From contig JACQOY010000136.1 in NCBI GenBank assembly GCA_016207765.1, positions 1-9,597 on the forward strand: a stretch of DNA of 9,597 bases. The letters are read 5' to 3'. The stretch comes from Deltaproteobacteria bacterium (GTDB lineage Bacteria; UBA10199; SBBF01). Under the pieces are notes generated by a model. It ran no database searches and was not told where the DNA came from. It saw only the letters and a program-made list of their open reading frames with translations. The position numbers and the translations under genes were made by a program. This document shows, piece after piece, positions 1-6,431 of this stretch. Numbering within the stretch: the stretch's first letter is position 1; each line of letters starts with the position of its first letter.

Positions 1-1344
1 GCCTCCGGGAGCATGCGGGCGGCGATGGGGGGCTCAACGCAAATTGATGTGGCCAAGAAGACCATCAAAGCCACCATCGGATCGATTCCCCCCGATACGC
101 ATGTGGCCTTGAGGGTTTACGCCCATCGGGTTGAACAATCGGATAAAGCCAAAAGTTGCGTCGATACCGAATTGATGATTCCGTTTCAGACCCTGAATGC
201 GGCGGAGTTTGGCTCAAAGGTCGATTCTATCCAGCCGAAAGGATACACGCCGATTGCCTACACCCTCCAGCAGATTGCCGGCGATTTCGGGGTCGAGCGT
301 GAGGCCGAAAAAGTGGTAATCTTGGTCAGCGACGGCGAGGAGACCTGCGGCGGCGATCCGGTTTTGGCGGTAAAAGATTTGATCGCAAAAGGTTTCAAGG
401 TGAAGGTGCATGCCGTCGGATTTAATGTGGATGCCAAAACACAGGCGCAGTTAAAGGCCATTGCCGATGCGGGAGGGGGAAAATATTACGATGCCAAAGA
501 TGCCGCCGGACTTTCTTCATCATTAAAAGAGGTAACCCAGGAAGCCTTGGTGGTTCAGAAAAGCTCCGCGGTCTACGGCTCCGAAATAAAAGGGGGCGAT
601 TCGTACGAGACGGCCGTGGCCTTGGCCCCCGGGCAGGAATTTCATCTCAACCATCATCAGAAACAAAACCAGTTCGATTATTTCTATGTTGAACTCAAGG
701 GGGGTCAGGGAATCGTTTTCTCGCTGAATACGGTTCAAAAAGGGGTTTCCATCGACAACGAAAAGGCCAATGAAAATACCAATCCCTATGCCGGCTTCCA
801 AATCCACAATGCGTCGCGCCAAAAACTGGGGTCTGAGGAAATCATCGGTTCGGCAAACGCAACCAAGACACTTGAAGTTGAAATGACTTCTCCGCAAAAA
901 GTCTATCTCCTGATCGGCTCCACCTATGCCGATATGCACAAGGATCACCCGTTCAAGGTAGAGATTGTCGATTTTTTCGACGCGAACAGCGGGGCGGAAG
1001 CGGGGACAACCCCCGAAACGGCCATTCCCCTTGGGAAGAAGCCTTCCACAGGTTATCTCACCCGAACTGATGAGGCCGACTATTACAAGATCACCACCAC
1101 AGCCGGGGAAAATCTGACCATCAAAATCCTCCCCGAAAACGTTACGGCAAGACTTGAAGCTGTTTTGTACGATGATCTTCGGGCGGAGATCGCCAAAGCG
1201 GATTCACCCAACGAGGGGGCCGGTTTTCGCCTCACCGGCGCGGCGAAGGGAGGGGTGACCTATTTGAAGATCGCCCGGTCTTATTCGCACGGGGAGACAA
1301 CGAAGTATTCGATTGAATTTGAACCGGCCGCGTCAACACCGTAA
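1..1344 (+). CDS. von Willebrand factor A domain protein with C-terminal PPC-like beta domains, 5' end missing
   Basis: The reading frame is open from base 1, so the gene starts before the window; the ATG at 13 is inside the domain. The first visible residues are A-S-G-S-M, the tail of a MIDAS motif D-x-S-G-S whose aspartate would be the codon just outside. Other MIDAS elements are the Thr in GYTPIAYTL (visible residue 83) and the Asp in VSDGEET (111). The VWA fold occupies about visible residues 1-180. It is followed by two beta-rich modules resembling bacterial pre-peptidase C-terminal domains (about 190-325 and 335-440; the second has the TPETAIPL and DEADYYKI features). VWA domains bind ligands through a metal ion; the PPC-like modules suggest a secreted or periplasmic protein. 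No membrane segment is seen in the visible part. It converges on ctaA with 7 bases between stop codons and is probably unrelated to respiration. The exact substrate or partner is unknown. Confidence 0.85.
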   Translation, partial: ASGSMRAAMGGSTQIDVAKKTIKATIGSIPPDTHVALRVYAHRVEQSDKAKSCVDTELMIPFQTLNAAEFGSKVDSIQPKGYTPIAYTLQQIAGDFGVEREAEKVVILVSDGEETCGGDPVLAVKDLIAKGFKVKVHAVGFNVDAKTQAQLKAIADAGGGKYYDAKDAAGLSSSLKEVTQEALVVQKSSAVYGSEIKGGDSYETAVALAPGQEFHLNHHQKQNQFDYFYVELKGGQGIVFSLNTVQKGVSIDNEKANENTNPYAGFQIHNASRQKLGSEEIIGSANATKTLEVEMTSPQKVYLLIGSTYADMHKDHPFKVEIVDFFDANSGAEAGTTPETAIPLGKKPSTGYLTRTDEADYYKITTTAGENLTIKILPENVTARLEAVLYDDLRAEIAKADSPNEGAGFRLTGAAKGGVTYLKIARSYSHGETTKYSIEFEPAASTP

Positions 1345-1351
1345 CTCCGCT

Positions 1352-2359
1352 TTAAGCCTGGTGCCTTGACAAGGCAAGAGTGGCCAAAAGCAAAAGGGCC
1401 GCTACTGCATTGTGAGCCGTTGCACTTTCAAGAGGGCGGGTGAAGAGAACGGTGGAGATTCCCAGTGTTACCTGAGTCATCAAGAGCAAAATCAGGATGA
1501 TAGCCGTTGTTTTGGTGGTTTTACTTGAACCCGGTTTCAGACAACGAATGGCCAAAAATCCAAGGAAAAGAAAAGTAACCACCGCCCCGATCCGGTGCAG
1601 AATCTGAATCGCCACGCGGCCTTCATTGCTCAAAATCCCCCCCTCAGAGTTTGTTCCCCAATTTTTCCAAATTGTCATTGCTTCTGTTAGGTCCATTTTA
1701 GGCCACCAGTGCCCCATACAGGTGGGAAAATCGGGGCAGGCGAGCGCGGCATAATTGGCCGAAACCCATCCGCCAAGGGCGATTTGGAGAATGAGGATGA
1801 AGAGGGCGATGAAAGGGACAAGTGACCAGTGACCAGTGACCCGTGACCTAAGGCTTTTAGTCCCTGGTCCATGGTCACTTGTCCCTGGTCTCTTGTCTTT
1901 GGTCCCCAGATACATCCACCAACACAACCCCAGCGTCGTCATCCCCCCAAGCAAATGCGCCATGACAACCAGCGGATGCAGAAGAAGCGTGACGGTCCAC
2001 ATTCCGAGCAAGGCCTGAAAGATCACGGTGCCGAGGAGAACCAGGGGAAGAAAACGGGGTTGTTCCGGCTGATTTTGTCGAACGATCGAGACAACGGCCA
2101 TGACAAGGATGAGAAGCCCCAACGTCCCGGCAAAATACCGGTGGATCATTTCTGTCCATGCTTTTTTGCTGTCGAATTGTTGGTTTGTAGGGGCGTACGG
2201 CCGTACGCCCCTACCGGGGTCATCCTTAGGCGGTGTTACCTGCCCATAACACCCCGGCCAATCAGGGCATCCCAGCCCCGAGTCGGACAAACGGGTGTAG
2301 GCGCCGAGGACGACGACGACAAAGGCAAGGAGGGTGGCGATAAAAAAAAGGTGTCTCAA
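1352..2359 (-). CDS. ctaA: Haem A synthase (CtaA/COX15 family)
   Basis: Integral membrane enzyme that oxidises the C8 methyl of haem O to the formyl group of haem A, needed by the CoxA in this operon. The 335-residue protein shows about eight membrane helices in two homologous halves. Haem-ligand histidines are H73 (EMIHR, with E70), H135 (MAHLLGG), H255 (ILHR) and H316 (TAHNA). Both periplasmic cysteine pairs are present: C31/C37 (CPDWPGC) and C208/C214 (CPDFPTC). The start is TTG at 2359, directly after an in-frame TAG; starting later would remove the first helix. It lies 5 bases after coxD and is last in the operon. Two loops carry repeat-derived insertions, residues 49-58 (a palindrome) and about 151-182 (heptamer array), which make the protein longer than a compact CtaA. 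No haem O synthase (ctaB) is visible nearby. Identification is firm. Confidence 0.95.
   Translation of the reverse strand: MRHLFFIATLLAFVVVVLGAYTRLSDSGLGCPDWPGCYGQVTPPKDDPGRGVRPYAPTNQQFDSKKAWTEMIHRYFAGTLGLLILVMAVVSIVRQNQPEQPRFLPLVLLGTVIFQALLGMWTVTLLLHPLVVMAHLLGGMTTLGLCWWMYLGTKDKRPGTSDHGPGTKSLRSRVTGHWSLVPFIALFILILQIALGGWVSANYAALACPDFPTCMGHWWPKMDLTEAMTIWKNWGTNSEGGILSNEGRVAIQILHRIGAVVTFLFLGFLAIRCLKPGSSKTTKTTAIILILLLMTQVTLGISTVLFTRPLESATAHNAVAALLLLATLALSRHQA
1815..1908 (-). repeat. Degenerate heptanucleotide array with inverted repeat, inside ctaA
   Basis: On the plus strand AGTGACC is repeated three times (1821..1841), followed by CGTGACC. After a short break come seven units beginning GTC: GTCCCTG, GTCCATG, GTCACTT, GTCCCTG, GTCTCTT, GTCTTTG, GTCCCCA (1860..1908). 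The two halves are partly inverted: GGGACAAGTGACCA (1815..1828) is the exact reverse complement of 1872..1885. The block is in frame, encodes CtaA residues about 151-182, and lies in the loop between the two halves of the enzyme. Confidence 0.85.
2187..2214. repeat. Perfect 28-bp palindrome inside ctaA
   Basis: The left half GTAGGGGCGTACGG (2187..2200) is followed immediately by its exact reverse complement (2201..2214). It lies within the ctaA reading frame and encodes residues 49-58 (GRGVRPYAPT) in the periplasmic loop between the CPDWPGC motif and EMIHR, where compact CtaA proteins need no such sequence. Palindromes of this GTAGGGGCG... form occur as dispersed repeats in many bacterial genomes (general recollection, not checked here). 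Confidence 0.85.
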
Positions 2360-2364
2360 ACCTA

Positions 2365-3135
2365 CTATTTTTCCTTCACCATCCGGTCGATCGCAAAATC
2401 CACGGGAATTTCCGGCAAGGCCTGTGACGATACTGCGGAAACCCCTTCACCCAGGCCGATCAGTTTCAACGTCTCCGGGGTGTCGGCGGGGGTGTTGGGC
2501 GAAAGAGAACGGATGAAATGGACAAGCGCCCACCGGTCGGCAACCGAGAGGCTTTCAAACGGCGGCATCGGCGTTCCGGCCATGCCGTCGGATACGGTTT
2601 TGAAAACCTGGGCCGGTGTCCCTCCCTGTTTCCAGAGGCCGGAGGTAAAGTCGCGCGGTGTGGGATTAAGGGCCGCTCCTGCGGGGCCGTTCCCTTTCCC
2701 TTCGGCGCCGTGACAGGCCATGCATTGCGACAGGTAAATTTCTTTTCCTTTGGCAATCAGTGAAGGCGTTGAGTTGCGCAATTTTTCCATCAGCGCCGCC
2801 TGGTTTCCCGCCGGCGGCCGAACCGCTTCGACTTTTGCAACAGCCTCAACGGGGCGGAATAATTCGTCACTGGCGGTCAACCCGACAAAAATCGCCAGAA
2901 AAACAAATGACGCGACAAAGACAACCTGGTTCAAGCGGTTGTCGTATTTGAGATGCATGAAGAAAAGGCAAACAAGCGTTGCCTTCACCGTGGCCACTCC
3001 CATCGCGACCACAATATTGAAAACGCCGTAGTTGTGGTAGGAAACCCAAACGGTGATGACGGTAAAAACGAGGAGCATCATCCAGACGACAAAATAGGTC
3101 TTTCGATGATCGGCGTTATGTTGTTTTGAGGCCAT
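2365..3135 (-). CDS. coxD: Cytochrome c oxidase subunit IV (CoxD) fused to a cytochrome c domain
   Basis: A 256-residue two-part protein. Residues 13-33, 40-60 and 70-88 are three membrane helices typical of prokaryotic subunit IV (CoxD/CtaF), a small structural subunit of caa3 oxidases that is usually only about 100 residues long. After a linker (about 91-125) comes a monohaem cytochrome c domain with the haem-binding CMACH (138-142) and a likely axial Met190 in GTPMPPF. Three helices with a charged N terminus inside place the C-terminal domain in the periplasm, where haem c is attached. It probably docks an extra electron-transfer haem near CoxB, although electron flow through it is inferred. 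ATG at 3135 is preceded by a weak GAAGAA. It follows coxC after a palindromic spacer and precedes ctaA by 5 bases. The fusion is one uninterrupted frame. Confidence 0.9.
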   Translation of the reverse strand: MASKQHNADHRKTYFVVWMMLLVFTVITVWVSYHNYGVFNIVVAMGVATVKATLVCLFFMHLKYDNRLNQVVFVASFVFLAIFVGLTASDELFRPVEAVAKVEAVRPPAGNQAALMEKLRNSTPSLIAKGKEIYLSQCMACHGAEGKGNGPAGAALNPTPRDFTSGLWKQGGTPAQVFKTVSDGMAGTPMPPFESLSVADRWALVHFIRSLSPNTPADTPETLKLIGLGEGVSAVSSQALPEIPVDFAIDRMVKEK

Positions 3136-3146
3136 ATTTATTCTTC

Positions 3147-3174
3147 GTAGGCGCGGTTCGCGAACCGCCCTTAC
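3147..3174. repeat. Second GTAGG-type palindrome, spanning the coxC stop codon and coxC/coxD spacer
   Basis: The core GCGGTTCG (3153..3160) is followed directly by its reverse complement (3161..3168). The flanks GTAGG and CTTAC make a 28-base element of the same span and ends as the palindrome in ctaA, with different inner bases and imperfect outer pairs. The coxC TAA uses bases 3171..3173 inside its right flank. It fills most of the 35-base spacer between coxC and coxD and would form a hairpin in the message, possibly affecting stability or coupling. Confidence 0.75.
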
Positions 3175-3803
3175 CCAATCAAATACAACAACGGGAACAG
3201 ATAAATCCAGATCAAATCGACCAAATGCCAGTAAATTCCGGTCAGTTCAACCGGCGTTGAATAACGACTGCCGAAATCTCCCCTGTTCGAACGGACAAGA
3301 ACCCAGAGAATAAGTCCGATGCCCACCAGCACATGGATCCCGTGCAGGCCGGTCATCATGAAATAGAGGGAGAAAAACAGATCGGCCTTTGGATGGGTGA
3401 TTTCCGCGAAGCTGAAATGCGCCCCGGGAAGCAAACCCTCGTGAAATTTGTGGGTATACTCAAAATATTTGATCACCATGAAGGTGGCGGCAAACATGAG
3501 GGTAAGCAGGAGATACTGATTGGCCCGGTTGCTCCTGTCGTTTTGAGTCTTGTTGACCGCCATGGCCATGGTAAAGGAAGAACAGATGAGGACCAGCGTG
3601 TTGATGAATCCGAGCGTTCGGTTCAAGTGACGGCTCGCCTCGTGAAACATGTCCGGATACATCGCCCGGTAAATGATGTAGATCACAAAAAGCCCGCCGA
3701 AGAGAAGGATTTCCGTCACCAGGAAAAGCCAAAGCCCCAGCTTTGACGATTCAAACGCCTGTTCGGCGCTGTGAAAATGATCGGGGACGACATGTTCGGT
3801 CAT
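3171..3803 (-). CDS. coxC: Cytochrome c oxidase subunit III (CoxC)
   Basis: A 210-residue membrane subunit of the haem-copper oxidase that stabilises subunit I. Five helices are visible (about 25-45, 65-83, 95-116, 141-168, 188-208), matching the shorter five-helix form found in caa3 oxidases rather than the seven-helix mitochondrial form. Family landmarks are the glutamate in [10 protein letters not shown] (E31), EYTHKFHEG (115-123), GLHGIHVL and the C-terminal [11 protein letters not shown] chose ATG at 3803 because it overlaps the coxA stop as ATGA and is preceded by a strong GGGGAGG ribosome binding site inside the end of coxA. The same frame is open further upstream to 3914, but that stretch is the antisense-free overlap with coxA and resembles no protein domain. 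Its TAA lies inside a palindromic element. Confidence 0.96.
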   Translation of the reverse strand: MTEHVVPDHFHSAEQAFESSKLGLWLFLVTEILLFGGLFVIYIIYRAMYPDMFHEASRHLNRTLGFINTLVLICSSFTMAMAVNKTQNDRSNRANQYLLLTLMFAATFMVIKYFEYTHKFHEGLLPGAHFSFAEITHPKADLFFSLYFMMTGLHGIHVLVGIGLILWVLVRSNRGDFGSRYSTPVELTGIYWHLVDLIWIYLFPLLYLIG

Positions 3804-5392
3804 ATTTTTACCTCCCCGTATTCGTACGGCCCCGTCGTCACCACCGGTTCCTTGTGAAAATTGTGCGTTGTCGGGGGCGACTCGATGGTCCATTCCAGGG
3901 TTTTGGCGTCCCAAGGATTGGCCGGCGCCTTTGCCCCCTTGAAAAGGGACCAGATAAAGTAGGTGAACATGATGAGAAAACCCGCTCCAATGAACCAGGA
4001 ACCGACGGTCGATGCCATATTCAGCGGCGCATATTGGGGAAGGTAGTCATGATAGCGCCGCGGCATTCCCATTTTGCCGAGGAAAAACTGGGTCAAAAAA
4101 GTGAGGTTGAAGCCGATAAAAATGAGGGAGCATGAAAGCTTTCCCCATCCTTCCGGGTACATCCGCCCGAACATCTTTGGCCACCAGTAGTGAAGACCGG
4201 CAAGAAGCCCCATCACCGTTCCTCCCATCATGACGTAATGAAAATGGGCCACGACGAAGTAGGTGTCGTGGAGATGGACATCGACCGAAAGGGCCGCGAG
4301 AAACAAACCGGTCAGGCCGCCGATGGTGAAGAGAAAAATAAAGGCCAGCGCATAGAGCATGGGGGTTTGAAGCCAAATGGAGCCCCGGTACATGGTGGCC
4401 GTCCAGTTAAAAACCTTGATCGCCGTCGGAACGGCCACCAGCATGGTGAGAAGCGAAAAAAGGAAATTGGCCAGCGGCGACTGGCTCGAAACGAACATGT
4501 GGTGCCCCCACACGATAAAGCTGATTCCGGCGATGGCCAGGCTGGAATAAGCGATGGCGTGATAGCCGAAGATGTGTTTGCGGGAAAAGACGGTAATTAC
4601 CTCGCTGACGATCCCCATGCCCGGAAGGATCATGATGTAGACGGCCGGGTGCGAGTAAAACCAGAAGAAATGCTGGAACAAAACCGGATCGCCTCCCAGT
4701 TTCGGATCAAAAAAGCCGATATGGAGAACCCGCTCCATCACAAGAAGAACAGTGGTGATTCCGATGACCGGCGTCGCCAGAACCTGAATGATGGCCGTGG
4801 CATAGATGGCCCACAGAAAAAGCGGCATCCGGTGAAAAGTCATGCCGGGGGCCCGAAGTTTGTGGATCGTCACGATAAAATTGAGTCCCGTCAAAATACC
4901 GGAAAACCCCATGATAAAAACGCCCAGAGTGGCGAAGATAACGCTTGTGGCCGAGCGAATGCTGTAGGGGGTGTAAAAAGTCCAGCCGGTGTCAACCCCG
5001 CCGCTCAACACCGCCAGGACGAGGAGAAAAGAACCGATCATGAAAATGTACCAGCTAAGGAGGTTCAGCCGGGGAAAGGCCACATCCTTTGCGCCGATCT
5101 GAATGGGGAGAAAGAAGTTGCCGAGGGCGGCCGGTATGACGGGAATGATGAACATAAAAACCATGATAGCCCCATGCAGGGTGAAAAACTTGTTGTAGGT
5201 ATCGGGGCTGAAAAGGGGGCCGGTCTTGAAAAGCTCAAGACGCACCAGGAGGGCAAAGATGCCGCCGATGGCGAAAAAGAACATCGTGGCGATCATGTAC
5301 ATGACGCCGATCCGCTTATGGTCAAGGGTGGTGAGCCATGACCAAAGCCCCCCCCCCTGAAGATAATTTTTGGTATGATCTGTTGCTGACAT
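3800..5392 (-). CDS. coxA: Cytochrome c oxidase subunit I, A2-type haem-copper oxygen reductase (CoxA)
   Basis: Catalytic subunit that reduces O2 to water and pumps protons. The 530-residue protein has the usual 12 helices. Metal ligands: low-spin haem a H73 (LHG) and H385; high-spin haem a3 H383; CuB H248, H297 and H298 (GHHMF); and the His-Tyr partner Y252 in SHPAVY. The helix-VI motif is FYSHPAVY (Y246, S247), lacking the glutamate of A1 enzymes; this marks the A2 subfamily, as in Rhodothermus and Thermus caa3. The K channel lysine K326 (PTAIKVFNW) and the D channel aspartate D103 ([11 protein letters not shown]) are present; the second Asn of the usual PRMNN is Leu111. ATG at 5392 comes one base after the coxB stop, with a weak GGGA upstream. 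A run of ten G lies in codons 12-15. Confidence 0.98.
   Translation of the reverse strand: MSATDHTKNYLQGGGLWSWLTTLDHKRIGVMYMIATMFFFAIGGIFALLVRLELFKTGPLFSPDTYNKFFTLHGAIMVFMFIIPVIPAALGNFFLPIQIGAKDVAFPRLNLLSWYIFMIGSFLLVLAVLSGGVDTGWTFYTPYSIRSATSVIFATLGVFIMGFSGILTGLNFIVTIHKLRAPGMTFHRMPLFLWAIYATAIIQVLATPVIGITTVLLVMERVLHIGFFDPKLGGDPVLFQHFFWFYSHPAVYIMILPGMGIVSEVITVFSRKHIFGYHAIAYSSLAIAGISFIVWGHHMFVSSQSPLANFLFSLLTMLVAVPTAIKVFNWTATMYRGSIWLQTPMLYALAFIFLFTIGGLTGLFLAALSVDVHLHDTYFVVAHFHYVMMGGTVMGLLAGLHYWWPKMFGRMYPEGWGKLSCSLIFIGFNLTFLTQFFLGKMGMPRRYHDYLPQYAPLNMASTVGSWFIGAGFLIMFTYFIWSLFKGAKAPANPWDAKTLEWTIESPPTTHNFHKEPVVTTGPYEYGEVKI
3804..3816 (-). promoter_or_regulatory. Ribosome binding site deciding the coxC start
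   Basis: On the message strand GGGGAGG, then six bases (TAAAAA) and T, lead to the ATG at 3803. The site lies within the last codons of coxA and, with the ATGA overlap, supports this start over the upstream in-frame extension. Confidence 0.75.
5348..5357 (-). repeat. G10 homopolymer in the 5' part of coxA
   Basis: Ten consecutive C on the plus strand (ten G in the message) cover the last base of the Q12 codon and the codons of G13-G15 of CoxA, about 35 bases after the start. G tracts of this length near a 5' end are prone to slippage; any change not divisible by three would abolish the oxidase. The tract is in the predicted cytoplasmic N terminus, which tolerates glycine length change. Confidence 0.8.
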
Positions 5393-5393
5393 A

Positions 5394-6431
5394 TTAATTT
5401 CCCAATGATTTAATGTACGCCACCAAATCGTTGATCTCCTCGTCTTTCAAGGTTCCCTTGTAGGTCGGCATGACCGGCTGAAAACCTTTGACCACTTTAA
5501 GCTGGGGATCGGTCAACGATTCACGGATATAGTTTTCATCGGCGGTGATCCTGGAATCGTCGTTTAAGTCCACTTCATGGCCGAACACCCCTTTTAACGA
5601 AGGGCCGACAAGAATCTGTCCCGTCACCGAGTGGCAGGCGGTGCATCCTTTGGCGGTGAACAACGCCTTGCCGCGCTCCGCCGGAAGTTCCGGTGCCGCC
5701 CCGTGGCGGGGTGCCGCCGGATTTTCAATCCCTGTTGGCCGGCTTTCAGATGATTCAGCCGCCTGTGCCGGCTGAACTCCCAGACTCTGCTCCACCTCCC
5801 AGGTTTTCTGCCACTTCTGATATTCCTCCGGCTCCACGACCTTCAATTTGGCGAGCATTTTGGAATGGGCGGTGCCGCAGTATTCAGCGCAAAAAACCTG
5901 GTGTTCCCCCGTCTGGATGGCGGTGAAGTCAAGTTTGGTGTAGGCGCCGGGGACCACGTCCTGCTTCAAACGGAAATCGGGGACATAAAAACTGTGCAGG
6001 ACGTCGGCGGAACCCATGATCAGCTTGACCGGTTGCCCCTTGGGAACCAGGGCTTCATTGACCGTTTTGCGGCCGTTGGTATATTCAAACTCCCAAAGCC
6101 ACTGCCGCCCGGTCACGTTGATTTCGAGGGAGCCGGGTTTTGACGTGATGATTTCGGTGTAATCGACCCATCCCCAGTAGAATATCGCCATGACGATGAT
6201 GAACAGGACGACGGCGACGGAGACTTCCGTCGGGGTGTGGCCGGTGATGTAGGGGGTCGGTTCGGGAGTCACGCCCCGCCGGCGGTAACGCCACACGAAA
6301 TAGACCATTCCAATCACGATGATGAGAAAACTGATCATGCTGACCCAAAAGACGAAGTCGTAGAGGGCGTCGATTTTCCCCGCCATGGTGGATGACCGGG
6401 GGAGTTCAAATATTTTGAAAAATTGAATCAT
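5394..6431 (-). CDS. coxB: Cytochrome c oxidase subunit II with CuA site and C-terminal cytochrome c domain (CoxB)
   Basis: Electron-entry subunit of a caa3-type oxidase. The 345 residues contain two membrane helices (about 26-47 and 71-89), then a periplasmic cupredoxin domain with the aromatic patch [10 protein letters not shown] (108-117). The binuclear CuA ligands are H146, C181, E183, C185, H189 and M192. After a Pro/Ala-rich linker (about 220-250) comes a monohaem cytochrome c domain with CTACH (263-267) and likely axial Met321 (VMPTYKG). The fused haem c is what makes the enzyme caa3; it should accept electrons from the ACIII cytochromes and pass them to CuA, then haem a of CoxA. No lipobox is seen at the N terminus. 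ATG at 6431 directly abuts the SCO stop codon, with only a weak upstream GGAA, which suggests translational coupling. Confidence 0.97.
   Translation of the reverse strand: MIQFFKIFELPRSSTMAGKIDALYDFVFWVSMISFLIIVIGMVYFVWRYRRRGVTPEPTPYITGHTPTEVSVAVVLFIIVMAIFYWGWVDYTEIITSKPGSLEINVTGRQWLWEFEYTNGRKTVNEALVPKGQPVKLIMGSADVLHSFYVPDFRLKQDVVPGAYTKLDFTAIQTGEHQVFCAEYCGTAHSKMLAKLKVVEPEEYQKWQKTWEVEQSLGVQPAQAAESSESRPTGIENPAAPRHGAAPELPAERGKALFTAKGCTACHSVTGQILVGPSLKGVFGHEVDLNDDSRITADENYIRESLTDPQLKVVKGFQPVMPTYKGTLKDEEINDLVAYIKSLGN

Noticed and set aside
1362..1376. Possible terminator between the convergent genes (TGCCTT, GAC, AAGGCA)
   Set aside because: Only 6 bp, located inside the ctaA coding end, and without a T run on either strand.
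1815..1908. CRISPR-like array
   Set aside because: Units are seven bases in direct tandem with no spacers, and the block is in frame within ctaA.
1871..2713. Plus-strand open frame opposite ctaA and coxD (280 codons)
   Set aside because: Low-complexity translation, crosses two confirmed minus-strand genes, and shows no family features.
3804..3914. Upstream extension of coxC (37 codons)
   Set aside because: Lies within coxA; the ATG at 3803 has a strong ribosome binding site and gives the normal N terminus.
4190..5341. Long open frame on the plus strand opposite coxA (383 codons)
   Set aside because: Antisense shadow of coxA. Its protein is an unstructured mix rich in D, E, K, H, G and R with no domain, no ribosome binding site and no helices, while the minus strand encodes a complete CoxA.
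5703..5715. Small CCCCG/CGGGG inverted repeat in the coxB linker
   Set aside because: Only 5 bp in a Pro/Ala-rich, GC-rich linker; easily due to composition.
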